From Flavobacterium sp. Leaf82 (GTDB taxonomy: Bacteria; Bacteroidota; Bacteroidia; Flavobacteriales; Flavobacteriaceae), in NCBI RefSeq assembly GCF_001422725.1, contig NZ_LMMA01000001.1, positions 622,691-686,690 on the forward strand: a stretch of DNA of 64,000 bases, in the 5' to 3' direction. Shown one piece after another: positions 7,289-14,701 of the stretch (the first letter of the stretch is position 1; each line of letters begins with the position of its first letter). Below the pieces are notes generated by a model. It searched no databases. It was not told where the DNA came from and worked only from the letters and a program-made list of their open reading frames with translations. A program made the position numbers and the translations under genes.

Positions 7289-8584
7289 TTGGACCCGGAG
7301 CCCAGTTTATTTTTTAATACCACATTAGACACCAATTTGATAATTGGTTTTGTCGGAATATTTATTTTGCTGTTTCTCTCGGCAATTGTTTCAGGTGCCG
7401 AAGTTGCGCTTTTTTCTTTATCTCAAAAAGACATTGACGAAACACTACAGGATAATAATCCGAAAGGAAAAATTATTTCCAATCTTTTAGATAAACCCAA
7501 AAAACTTCTTGCAACCTTATTAGTCGCCAATAATTTTTTTAATATTGGAGTCGTGATCTTATTCTCTTTTATAGGACAAAATATCTTTGCGGGTGTAAGC
7601 TCACCAGTTTTCAAATTTATTCTTGAAATTATTCTCGTCACTTTTCTTATTTTGTTGTTTGGAGAAGTTTTACCAAAAGTTTATGCCAGTCGAAACAATA
7701 TAAAATTCGCGAAACGCGTTGCATATCCAATCGTGATTTTAGATAGATTACTCTCGCCAATTAGTTTGCCTATGCGTAGTGTTACGCTATATTTGCACAA
7801 CAAATTGGGGAAACAAAAGAATAGTTTTTCGATAAATCAGCTTTCACAAGCCCTGGAACTTACAGATTCTGAGGGAACATCGAGCGAAGAACAAAAAATT
7901 CTGGAAGGAATTGTTTCTTTTGGCAACACAGATACAAAGCAGGTTATGAGCCCGAGGATTGATATTTTTGCGTTAGAAATATCAGAACCATTTTCAGTCA
8001 TTTGTCCAAAAATAATTGAAAAGGGATTTTCAAGAATTCCGGTTTACAGAGATAATATCGACCAGATTGAAGGTGTTTTATTCGTAAAAGATTTATTGCC
8101 GCATATAGATAAGGAAGAGTTTGACTGGTCATCCTTAATAAGAGAAGCATTTTTTGTTCCTGAGAATAAAAAACTCGATAACTTATTAAAGGACTTTCAA
8201 AGCCTTAAAAGCCATTTGGCAATTGTAGTTGATGAATATGGCGGAACATCAGGATTAGTATCTCTTGAAGATGTTATCGAAGAAATAGTAGGCGATATTA
8301 GCGACGAGTTTGATGATGAAAATTTAAACTTTTCTCAAATCGATGAAAAGAATTTTCTCTTTGAAGGAAAAATCAACATGAAAGATTTTTACCGAATTGT
8401 TGATGTTAATGAAGATATTTTCGAATCGCATAAAGGAGAAGCCGAGACATTAGCAGGATTTATTTTAGAAATTCTGGGTAATTTCCCTAAAAAAGATCAA
8501 AAAGTAGCTTTCGAAAACTGTGTTTTTACCATAGAAACGGTTGATAAAAAGCGCGTAAAACAAATAAAAGTAACAATAGATTAA
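7289..8584 (+). CDS. gldE: Gliding motility-associated CorC/HlyC-family protein GldE
   Basis: Inner-membrane protein of the CNNM/CorC type. It has an N-terminal DUF21 membrane domain of about four segments (residues 15-190), a CBS pair (about 210-335, with 'VMSPRIDIFALE', 'FSRIPVYRD' and 'VVDEYGGTSGLVSLEDVIEEIVGDI'), and a C-terminal CorC_HlyC domain. The placement directly before gldD, with no base between stop and start, identifies it as GldE, a protein linked to gliding in F. johnsoniae; its exact activity is not established, and relatives are ion transporters. The start is TTG at 7289 ('LDPEPSLF'); no ATG lies nearby in frame. Confidence 0.9.
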   Translation: MDPEPSLFFNTTLDTNLIIGFVGIFILLFLSAIVSGAEVALFSLSQKDIDETLQDNNPKGKIISNLLDKPKKLLATLLVANNFFNIGVVILFSFIGQNIFAGVSSPVFKFILEIILVTFLILLFGEVLPKVYASRNNIKFAKRVAYPIVILDRLLSPISLPMRSVTLYLHNKLGKQKNSFSINQLSQALELTDSEGTSSEEQKILEGIVSFGNTDTKQVMSPRIDIFALEISEPFSVICPKIIEKGFSRIPVYRDNIDQIEGVLFVKDLLPHIDKEEFDWSSLIREAFFVPENKKLDNLLKDFQSLKSHLAIVVDEYGGTSGLVSLEDVIEEIVGDISDEFDDENLNFSQIDEKNFLFEGKINMKDFYRIVDVNEDIFESHKGEAETLAGFILEILGNFPKKDQKVAFENCVFTIETVDKKRVKQIKVTID

Positions 8585-9145
8585 ATGTTAAAAAAAACAA
8601 TTTCAATAGCAACAATTTTACTGGCATTGACTGTTTTAAGTTGTAAAAATGATGTGGTGCCTAAGCCTTCAGGTTATTTGCGTTTAGATTATCCGGAAGC
8701 AAAATATGTTAGTTTTGAAAACAATTGTCCTTTTGCTTTTGATATGAATGAAGCAGCGGTAATAAAAGGAGAAAAAGATTGCGGATTTGCGATTACATAT
8801 CCCAAAATGAAAGCCACTATTTACCTGACTTATAAACCGGTAAATGGTAATATTGAAAAATTGCTTAAAGATGCTCAAAAACTAACTTATGAGCATGTTA
8901 TTAAAGCAGATGATATATTAGAACAACCATATTTAAACCCTCAAAAAAAGGTTTACGGAATGTTTTATCAAGTTGACGGAAATGCGGCTACAAACTCTCA
9001 ATTTTACGTCACAGACAGTACAAAGCATTTTATAACCGGATCCGTTTATTTTTATGCAAAACCCAACTTTGATTCGATTATGCCTGCGGCGAGTTATATC
9101 AAAAATGACATGCAAAGATTAATGGAAACTTTAAAGTGGAAATAA
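8585..9145 (+). CDS. gldD: Gliding motility lipoprotein GldD
   Basis: A 186-residue lipoprotein with signal peptide and lipobox 'LTVLSC' (lipidated Cys about residue 20), followed by 'KPSGYLRLDYPEAKY', the recognisable start of mature GldD. GldD is essential for gliding in F. johnsoniae, and mutants of its type are also affected in type IX secretion. Its ATG follows the gldE stop codon with no gap, which indicates translational coupling. No known enzymatic domain is visible. A strong terminator follows at 9158-9197. Confidence 0.93.
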   Translation: MLKKTISIATILLALTVLSCKNDVVPKPSGYLRLDYPEAKYVSFENNCPFAFDMNEAAVIKGEKDCGFAITYPKMKATIYLTYKPVNGNIEKLLKDAQKLTYEHVIKADDILEQPYLNPQKKVYGMFYQVDGNAATNSQFYVTDSTKHFITGSVYFYAKPNFDSIMPAASYIKNDMQRLMETLKWK

Positions 9146-9157
9146 AACAATTACAGC

Positions 9158-9197
9158 ATAAAAAAAGGGCATTTAGTTTATAAATGCCCTTTTTTAT
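9158..9197 (+). terminator. Terminator after gldD
   Basis: Stem 'aaaaaagggcattta' / 'taaatgccctttttt' with a short loop and T-run, 13 bp after the gldD stop codon. It closes the mutY-ssb-gldE-gldD run. The remaining bases to 9420 hold no gene I can support. Confidence 0.85.
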
Positions 9198-9420
9198 GTC
9201 TTAAAAATAGATTCAATTTAAGGGAAATACCTAATTTTAAATAAGAAAACAGCCTGCTTAGCTAAGTCCAACCTTACTTTGTACGCACTTCAATAATCCA
9301 CAAAGAAAAATAAAATTATTAAAAAGGGTGGGGTAAAAAGTAAAGAGACTTCCTAGTGTAATGAACTTCGTGTAGCATTAGTAGGTTATATTTTTCTAGA
9401 ATAGCTTTTGTAAAGCGATA

Positions 9421-9780
9421 TCAAAAGTATTTCGGATCTGTCATCCAGGTTATTCCATTATCTTCATGAAATATTGGACAAAGAATTATCTTTTTTTCAC
9501 CTTTCTCATTAATGATATACCAATCGGTGGTGTCAATTATTAAATCAAGAAATTTTGTTTCTTCTTCAGATAAATTCATATCAGCTTCTTCAACTCCTTC
9601 GCCTAGTAAAAGGCTATATCTTATAGAAAATTGTATATAGTCTGCCAAATGTTTATTTTGAGATGGCTCAGCCAAATAATCAAACTTAAACAAAATATCC
9701 CCAGAACTTCTCATATCCCAGTTGGTTTCAACAATTGATCCGATATTGAGCTCTTTCCAATACAATTCGAATTTCTTCAT
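9421..9780 (-). CDS. Hypothetical protein, 119 residues
   Basis: I do not recognise the family. The protein is soluble, acidic, and without signal peptide or membrane segment. It begins 'MKKFELYWKELNIG', is rich in aromatic residues, and has a Trp-containing tail 'ITWMTDPKYF'. The overall look (short, acidic, single-domain, isolated) resembles bacterial immunity or phage-like small proteins, but no toxin gene lies nearby and I make no functional claim. It stands alone on the minus strand, with a TATATTTG promoter element (minus strand, 9797-9804) just upstream of the ATG. Confidence 0.6.
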   Translation of the reverse strand: MKKFELYWKELNIGSIVETNWDMRSSGDILFKFDYLAEPSQNKHLADYIQFSIRYSLLLGEGVEEADMNLSEEETKFLDLIIDTTDWYIINEKGEKKIILCPIFHEDNGITWMTDPKYF

Positions 9781-9806
9781 TTCTTTTATTTTCTAACAAA
9801 TATAAA

Positions 9807-9841
9807 TAAAAAAGCACCCAAAATTGAGCGCCTTTTTTATT
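9807..9841 (-). terminator. Terminator after the metal-binding lipoprotein gene
   Basis: On the minus strand a GU-containing stem 'aaaaaggcgctcaa' / 'ttgggtgctttttt' ends in a T-run 16 bp past the stop codon of the gene at 9857-10234. Confidence 0.6.
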
Positions 9842-9856
9842 CTTAAAATCGTTTAA

Positions 9857-10234
9857 TTACGATTTAAAATTTGAAACCTTATATGTTTTTCCGTCTCCCG
9901 TTGCCTGAACAACTTTTGTTAGATTATCTGGGTTTTGAACTGTTTTGTCAAATACAACAGTAGCCGTTTTTTTATCAAAATCAACAGTTGCTTTTTCTAC
10001 TCCGTCAAGATTAGATAATTCTTTTTCGATAGTTTTTGCACATCCCATTGCACAAGTCATTCCTTCGATCTCGAAACTTGCCGTTTGTACATTTTCAGCA
10101 GCAATTGCTTTGTGTTCTTTTACAGCTGTGGTTTCTGATTTTATGTTTGCCAAATTTTTATCTTCTTCTTTTTTGCAGCTTACCAATACTAAACCTGCTA
10201 TGGCAAAAGTGGCTATAATCTTTGTAAATTTCAT
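9857..10234 (-). CDS. Lipoprotein with a heavy-metal-associated (HMA) domain
   Basis: A 125-residue protein with a lipoprotein signal ('LAGLVLVSCKK'-like, Cys at about 20), a Lys/Glu-rich linker, and one ferredoxin-like HMA domain (about 50-122; 'ASFEIEGMT', 'VEKATVDFDKKTATVVFD'). The metal loop is 'GMTCAMGCAKTIEKEL': the two Cys are separated by three residues instead of the usual two. This variant recurs in Bacteroidota as far as I recall. A role in binding copper or another soft metal in the periplasm or at the outer membrane is inferred. It is monocistronic, divergent from the EamA gene, with no P-type ATPase beside it. Confidence 0.85.
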   Translation of the reverse strand: MKFTKIIATFAIAGLVLVSCKKEEDKNLANIKSETTAVKEHKAIAAENVQTASFEIEGMTCAMGCAKTIEKELSNLDGVEKATVDFDKKTATVVFDKTVQNPDNLTKVVQATGDGKTYKVSNFKS

Positions 10235-10328
10235 TGTATGTGATTTTTAATTTGATAGTGATGTTCTTTTGCAAAATTAATAAAAATGAAGAGGTCAGTT
10301 CATAAATTTATTACAAATTTGTATCAAA

Positions 10329-11204
10329 ATGGTATTTATGGATGCAAAGCAATTAAAGTGGGCGTATTTATTTGTTCTTTCGCTTATTTGGGGAAGTTCT
10401 TTTATTTTAATAAAAAGAGGTTTAGTTGGTTTAACGGCAATTCAGGTTGGTTCGTTCCGCATTATTTTTGCAGCGCTCTTTTTATTGATTTTTGGCTTTA
10501 ATAGTCTAAAGAAAATTTCGCGTCGTCAATGGAAATTTGTTGCCATAACATCACTTTTTGGAACCTTTACGCCAGCTTATCTTTTTGCTATTGCAGAAAC
10601 CGAAGTTGATAGTTCAATCGTTGCTATTTTAAATTCGCTTACGCCATTAAATACATTAGTATTAGGAATAATTGCTTTTGGAATCCAGTTTCAAAAACGA
10701 CAGGTTTTAGGTGTTTTTGTAGGTTTGGTTGGTTGTATGTTATTGGTTTTAAGCGGAGCATCTGCTCATCCCGGACAAAATTATTATTATGTGGTTCTCG
10801 TTGTAATTGCAACCTTATGTTATGCGATCAATGTTAATTTAATCAAGAAATATTTGTCTGATTTAAATTCTGTAAGTATTACAACCGGAAACTTTACCGT
10901 TTTACTTATACCAGCTTTGATCATTTTAAGCACAACAGATATTTCTCAAAGAATAAGTCTTGATGTTACACAACATTCTATCTTTTTCGTGATGATTCTG
11001 GGTGTTTTAGGAACCGGAATCGCAAATGTCCTTTTCTTTAAATTAATACAAATGTCTTCGCCTGTATTTGCAACATCAGTAACCTATTTAATCCCGATCG
11101 TAGCTTTCTTTTGGGGATTATTAGATAACGAAATGCTGACTCCAATTCAGTTTTTTGGTGCTTTTATTATTTTAATTGGAGTTTATTTATCGGCAAAAAA
11201 GTAA
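10329..11204 (+). CDS. DMT-superfamily EamA transporter
   Basis: Inner-membrane exporter of the drug/metabolite type. The 291 residues contain ten hydrophobic segments in two EamA repeats (about 10-140 and 155-290); the signature 'LIWGSSFILIKRGL' is at the start and 'VTYLIPIVAFFWG' in the second repeat. The substrate cannot be told from sequence; relatives export amino acids, metabolites or drugs. ATG at 10329 and ATG at 10338 (MDAKQ) are both possible starts. It is divergent from the HMA lipoprotein gene. Confidence 0.88.
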   Translation: MVFMDAKQLKWAYLFVLSLIWGSSFILIKRGLVGLTAIQVGSFRIIFAALFLLIFGFNSLKKISRRQWKFVAITSLFGTFTPAYLFAIAETEVDSSIVAILNSLTPLNTLVLGIIAFGIQFQKRQVLGVFVGLVGCMLLVLSGASAHPGQNYYYVVLVVIATLCYAINVNLIKKYLSDLNSVSITTGNFTVLLIPALIILSTTDISQRISLDVTQHSIFFVMILGVLGTGIANVLFFKLIQMSSPVFATSVTYLIPIVAFFWGLLDNEMLTPIQFFGAFIILIGVYLSAKK

Positions 11205-11254
11205 CGTTTAATGTTGAGATATTTTTTGTGAAATGTAAAGTTTAAACGATTCCA

Positions 11255-11290
11255 AGCTGTCACCCTGAGCGAAGTCGAAGGGCGCGCCAA
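11255..11290. repeat. Dispersed 'gagcgaagtcgaaggg' element
   Basis: The sequence 'caccctgagcgaagtcgaag' is a short element frequently seen between genes in Bacteroidota. Here it follows the EamA gene. No open frame of note is present. Confidence 0.6.
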
Positions 11291-11361
11291 TAAGAATAGG
11301 CTTCAACTACTCAACCTGACAAAACCGAAGATAATTTATCGATCAAAAATTAATATTTTTC

Positions 11362-11441
11362 AGGAGCTAATCCCGCTATACATTCCAATCTTTTGTGGCG
11401 AACCCCGCCACAAAAGGATTTCCACTTCTATCGGGGCTAGG
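11362..11441. repeat. Dispersed palindromic element, copy at 11.4 kb
   Basis: Begins 'ggagctaatcccgct' and ends 'ctatcggggctag', with an internal hairpin 'cttttgtggcg' / 'cgccacaaaag'. A second full copy is at 25662-25752, in which the loop has changed but both ends are kept, and a partial copy is at 3148-3180. It has no coding capacity and resembles a mobile miniature palindrome more than a terminator. Confidence 0.75.
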
Positions 11442-11571
11442 AGAATCATTTTTATATGAATATTTTTGTTAAGTTTGCTGTTTGGTATTCATTAATTAAT
11501 ATTGTCTAAGCATTTTCAAAATCTTATCGCAAAGTTTATTGATCGAAATCACATACTTCTTGAATAAAAAA

Positions 11572-11655
11572 TTACCCGTATAGTATGGTGGCGGTGTTGG
11601 AAACAACCGTAACGCTTTGACGGCGTAGGACATCTAAGTTACGCGGGTTTTATTT
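11572..11655 (+). ncRNA. Structured RNA-like element, copy 1
   Basis: This 75-nt core (11574-11648) and copy 2 share a common arrangement. A closing stem ('acccgt' with 'gcgggt') is followed by a T-run. A hairpin 'cgg-tg-ttg-GAAA-caa-ccg' has a GNRA tetraloop and two-base bulge. A second small hairpin 'acgc'/'gcgt' follows, then the conserved single strand 'aggac..ctaag'. Differences between the copies fall mostly in loops or keep pairing through GU pairs. The closing stem plus T-run would act as a terminator. It may belong to a structured RNA class known from flavobacteria such as Flavo-1; I cannot confirm that by reading. Confidence 0.55.
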
Positions 11656-11693
11656 TAAATATGAAAATTCTTACTTATTTGGAATTTTTTGGG

Positions 11694-11701
11694 TATCTTT
11701 G
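11694..11701 (+). promoter_or_regulatory. Minus-7 element between the two RNA-like elements
   Basis: TATCTTTG matches TAnnTTTG. Transcription from here would start near 11707 and include copy 2 and the 77-codon gene, but not copy 1. No properly spaced minus-33 TTG is present. Confidence 0.4.
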
Positions 11702-11704
11702 AAA

Positions 11705-11846
11705 CCCTGACCTTTAAGGATTATGAATTCAAAAAAAATTTACCCGTGTGGTATGCTGACGGTATTGGAAACAACCGTAACGTTCTTAAAGGCGTAGGAC
11801 AGCTAAGCTATACGGGTTTTATATTTCCCTAACCTTTAAGCTTATG
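11705..11846 (+). repeat. Direct repeat 'cct.acctttaag..tatga' flanking RNA element 2
   Basis: The phrase 'ccctgacctttaagg-attatga' (11705-11724) recurs as 'ccctaacctttaagc-ttatga' (11825-11845). The second copy ends at the start codon of the 77-codon gene; the first ends at ATG 11722. It suggests that element plus gene start was duplicated as a unit. Confidence 0.6.
11739..11824 (+). ncRNA. Structured RNA-like element, copy 2
   Basis: The core is at 11742-11817. The closing stem 'acccgtgt' pairs with 'atacgggt' over eight positions and is followed by 'ttttatattt'. The tetraloop hairpin 'ttgGAAAcaa' and the phrase 'ggcgtaggac-agctaag' are kept. Compared with copy 1, base changes in the closing stem (gtgt/atac against gtat/tacg) keep a stem. 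It lies 20 bp before the ATG of the 77-codon gene, so it may be its leader or attenuator, or an independent small RNA. A 24-codon frame runs through it from ATG 11722, but copy 1 does not keep that frame open. Confidence 0.6.
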
Positions 11847-12077
11847 AGTACAAACACCCTTTCAAAAGAAACAGAATTGAAATTAGCTCATTTTTTCAAC
11901 AATTCAATTGATCCACAATTCATGGCAAAAACAATCCGACAAGTAAATCATATGCTTGCCTTAAGCTTAATGCGCGATTGTGAAACACTCGAAAACGAGA
12001 AAACAAATCTTGAAAACGGTTTTTATTGGTTGAATGAATTAGCAGAAATTCTAAATCCCTATCTGGATGTTGAATGA
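11844..12077 (+). CDS. Hypothetical helical protein, 77 residues
   Basis: I do not recognise the family. The product is predicted all-helical, soluble and acidic, with regularly spaced Leu and Asn ('VNHMLALSLMRDCETLENEKTN' is too regular for random sequence) and ends 'LNPYLDVE'. The start ATG is set by the upstream leader repeat, and a strong terminator follows directly, so it is a real transcription unit. Its association with the structured RNA-like elements is the only functional clue. Confidence 0.65.
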   Translation: MSTNTLSKETELKLAHFFNNSIDPQFMAKTIRQVNHMLALSLMRDCETLENEKTNLENGFYWLNELAEILNPYLDVE

Positions 12078-12080
12078 TTA

Positions 12081-12122
12081 AACAAGAAAGGCTGTCGTAA
12101 TTGACAGCCTTTCTTGCTTTAA
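12081..12122 (+). terminator. Terminator after the 77-codon gene
   Basis: Stem 'aagaaaggctgtc' / 'gacagcctttctt', six-base loop, then a T-rich tract, 4 bp after the stop codon. Confidence 0.85.
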
Positions 12123-12640
12123 AAAATAATACCTAAATTATGTAGTCCCTCTGGGACATTTTTTTCGTTTTTGCTTTTATTTTTTTTCTACCAATATTAA
12201 ACTCCTAGCGGAGTAAAAATCATGATTTATTCAATATTAATTTATGTTTATATCTCTTAGAGGTTGTCTCGGTAAAACTGCTAAAGCATTAGATATCATG
12301 GTTTACCAAATATTAATTATATTGTTATATTTCGTAGAGCCTCTGAAAAATTGTAAATTGATATTTTTTGTTTTGTAAAGTATTTAATTCAGCTTTTCTA
12401 TCTCGGATAGATTATATGTTGGTAGAAATAGTATTAAACCGCCCAACATTTTATCCCGTAGGAATTACATTTCTGCGATCGAATTAGATTGCCCTTTGAT
12501 TCTGCTCAGTTTGATAACAAAAAATGCATAAAAAAAGCTTTGTCAAAGTTCTAAACTTTGACAAAGCTTCTAAAATAATAATCCTAAAGCTTCGGGATAA
12601 CGACCTAGAACCTTTGCAACTCTGAGTCTTTGAACCTTTT
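12123..12640. repeat. Gene-free region with several short palindromes
   Basis: No gene is visible. The region contains short REP-like hairpins: 'gtccctctgggac' near 12148, 'actcctagcggagt' near 12201, 'tcccgtagga' near 12453, and the 'gctttgtcaaag..ctttgacaaagc' palindrome at 12535-12569, which also occurs at 2969-2999. They look like decayed members of dispersed families. Confidence 0.6.
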
Positions 12641-14689
12641 TTATAAAAAATCTTTGTCAGAAACTCCTTCGTTGATCTTAATATCGGTCATTTTAATATC
12701 CAATTCAAAACCTACATTCTGTACCAGATTAAAAGGAACTTTGATACCTTTTACTTCTCTATAATCGTTAAAGTTGGTTATTTGAGAAGATGATTTTCCG
12801 TCTTGTTCACGAAGTTTACCTTTTGCTGTTTTCAAACCAGATTTTACATCGTAGTAATACGTTGTTTTGCCATCTTTAATTACATAAGCATCGCTGCCAT
12901 TTATAGGCTCGATTGAGTCAACTTTTAAGTCAGTTCTTTTTTGTAATTGTAATTCTTCAAAAGGAGCAGCGCTGGCTTTCATGTCGGCAAGATCTGCGCC
13001 TTCAAGGTTTTTGCGTTGTCCTTGTTGTTCGATATATGCACCTTTTTCGTTTACAACCTGTTTCATTAAATTCATGGTTCCCATTGCAAGAGAAACCATC
13101 ATTTTGCCTTTAGAATCTAATTTAGAAGTAAAAGTCAAAGGTCCCGGAGCTTGCGGTACAGTTGTAGTTCCGGTCATTGCCAGCGTTTTTGCAGCAGCAA
13201 CTGCTTTTTCTCCACCAATTGCTTTTAGGTAATTCTCGAAAACAGTTTTAGCCGTAATTCCTGTTGGAGCTTCTTTTTTAGTAACAGGTTTTTCAACCGG
13301 ATTTCCGTATTTGTCAAAATAGAAAATCGGAATTTGAAGTTTTTCCAGACCAGTAATTACATCAGAACCTTTTCCTGCAATTACAATTCGCATATTGTCT
13401 AACAAGAAATACTTGTTGGCAACGCGGTAAATATCATCGGCAGTAACATCGTTTATGGTTTGAATGTATTTTTCGTAAAAGTCTGCCGGTAATTTTTCTG
13501 TTTCAATATTCAAAGCATATCGGGCAACAGTTTGTGGTTTTTCGACCTGCATTACAAATCGGCCAATATATCCCGCTTTTACGTTTCTTAAAACTTCCTG
13601 AGGAACTCGCTCGGTTCTGATTCTTTTAATTTCTTTTATAAACTGAACTACTGCGCTATCTGTAACCGTGTTTCTTACGGCAGATGAAGCCTTGAACTTG
13701 GTTACATATTTTCCTGCTCCAATGCTTGAACTTGCGCCATATGTCCATGCGTTTTCCTCACGCAAATTCATGTTAAGATAACTATTAAAATCGCCTCCTA
13801 AAATTTGATTTGCAATTACTGCAGGGAAAAAATCAGGATCACTCATTTTTAGATTTACAGTATTTACTAATGAAATTTCTGATTGCACTGCATTTGGAAC
13901 ATCTACAAAATCAATTTGAAGTTTAGAAACATTCTCCGGATTTGGATATGTGTTTTTTGGTGCGTTTTGTTTTTTCCATCCGCCAAAAAGTTTTTCAACA
14001 GCAGCTTTTGTTTCTTTAAATTTAACATCACCAATTACTACTAAGTAAGCATTTTCAGGAACAAAATAAGTTGCATAATTTGTCTGAACATCTGCTAGAG
14101 TTACATTTTTCACTGTTTCTTCTGAAAGAAATTCTCCTGAAGGATGATTTTTTCCAAATGCTAAAACATCAACAACTCTGCTTGCAATTGCCGGAACACT
14201 TTTTTCATCGGCTTTAAGGCCTTCAATTAATTTTGCTTTTTCCTTGTCAAATTCTGTTTGAGTAAAATTGGGTTGTAAAGCGCCTTCGGCTAAAAGCTCC
14301 AGAACACGTACTGAGTATTTAGAAAGTGAACTCGCATAAGCGCCGGATGACGAAAAATTGATGCTTGCTCCGTAAAAATCAATTTCTTCGTTAAAGGCTT
14401 CTTTAGTTGTTTTTTTGGTTCCGTTACCAATCAGGCTGCTTGTTAATTCATCAACACCTTTTTTGTTTCCTTCGGTAAAAGGAGCATTATCAAGGGTTAG
14501 ATTAAAGCTTACTCTGGGTAATTTATGATTTTCAACAACCAAAACTTTCATACCGTTTGCCAAAACAAAGGTTTGAGGTTTTTTGATATTGACTACTGGC
14601 GAAGCGCCTGGCTTTGGTTGTGGACGATTTTGTGCTTGCATAATTCCAGTGAGGAATAAAAGGATTAAAATTGTATGTATTTTTTTCAT
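12641..14689 (-). CDS. M16-family peptidase-like protein lacking the zinc motif
   Basis: A periplasmic insulinase-type protein of 682 residues with a Sec signal peptide (residues 1-19, 'GIMQAQ'). Two M16 domains follow (about 40-250 and 255-440). At the place where active members have HxxEH, this one reads 'GVDELTSSL', so it lacks both His and is a non-catalytic subunit. After residue about 480 it has an extra beta-rich domain resembling lipoprotein-sorting or LolA-like folds ('DSKGKMMVSLAMGTMNLMKQ'). It starts 13 bp after the stop of the active M16 gene, so the two are co-transcribed and probably form a heterodimer. Confidence 0.88.
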   Translation of the reverse strand: MKKIHTILILLFLTGIMQAQNRPQPKPGASPVVNIKKPQTFVLANGMKVLVVENHKLPRVSFNLTLDNAPFTEGNKKGVDELTSSLIGNGTKKTTKEAFNEEIDFYGASINFSSSGAYASSLSKYSVRVLELLAEGALQPNFTQTEFDKEKAKLIEGLKADEKSVPAIASRVVDVLAFGKNHPSGEFLSEETVKNVTLADVQTNYATYFVPENAYLVVIGDVKFKETKAAVEKLFGGWKKQNAPKNTYPNPENVSKLQIDFVDVPNAVQSEISLVNTVNLKMSDPDFFPAVIANQILGGDFNSYLNMNLREENAWTYGASSSIGAGKYVTKFKASSAVRNTVTDSAVVQFIKEIKRIRTERVPQEVLRNVKAGYIGRFVMQVEKPQTVARYALNIETEKLPADFYEKYIQTINDVTADDIYRVANKYFLLDNMRIVIAGKGSDVITGLEKLQIPIFYFDKYGNPVEKPVTKKEAPTGITAKTVFENYLKAIGGEKAVAAAKTLAMTGTTTVPQAPGPLTFTSKLDSKGKMMVSLAMGTMNLMKQVVNEKGAYIEQQGQRKNLEGADLADMKASAAPFEELQLQKRTDLKVDSIEPINGSDAYVIKDGKTTYYYDVKSGLKTAKGKLREQDGKSSSQITNFNDYREVKGIKVPFNLVQNVGFELDIKMTDIKINEGVSDKDFL

Positions 14690-14701
14690 GATTCAATAAG
14701 C

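Noticed and set aside
10235..10328. A riboswitch controlling the EamA exporter
   Set aside because: The 94-bp divergent spacer shows no hairpin or conserved motif.
11722..11796. A 24-codon peptide frame through RNA-like element 2 as a leader peptide
   Set aside because: Copy 1 does not keep the frame open (TGA interrupts), while the RNA pairing is kept in both copies; the RNA explanation is better.
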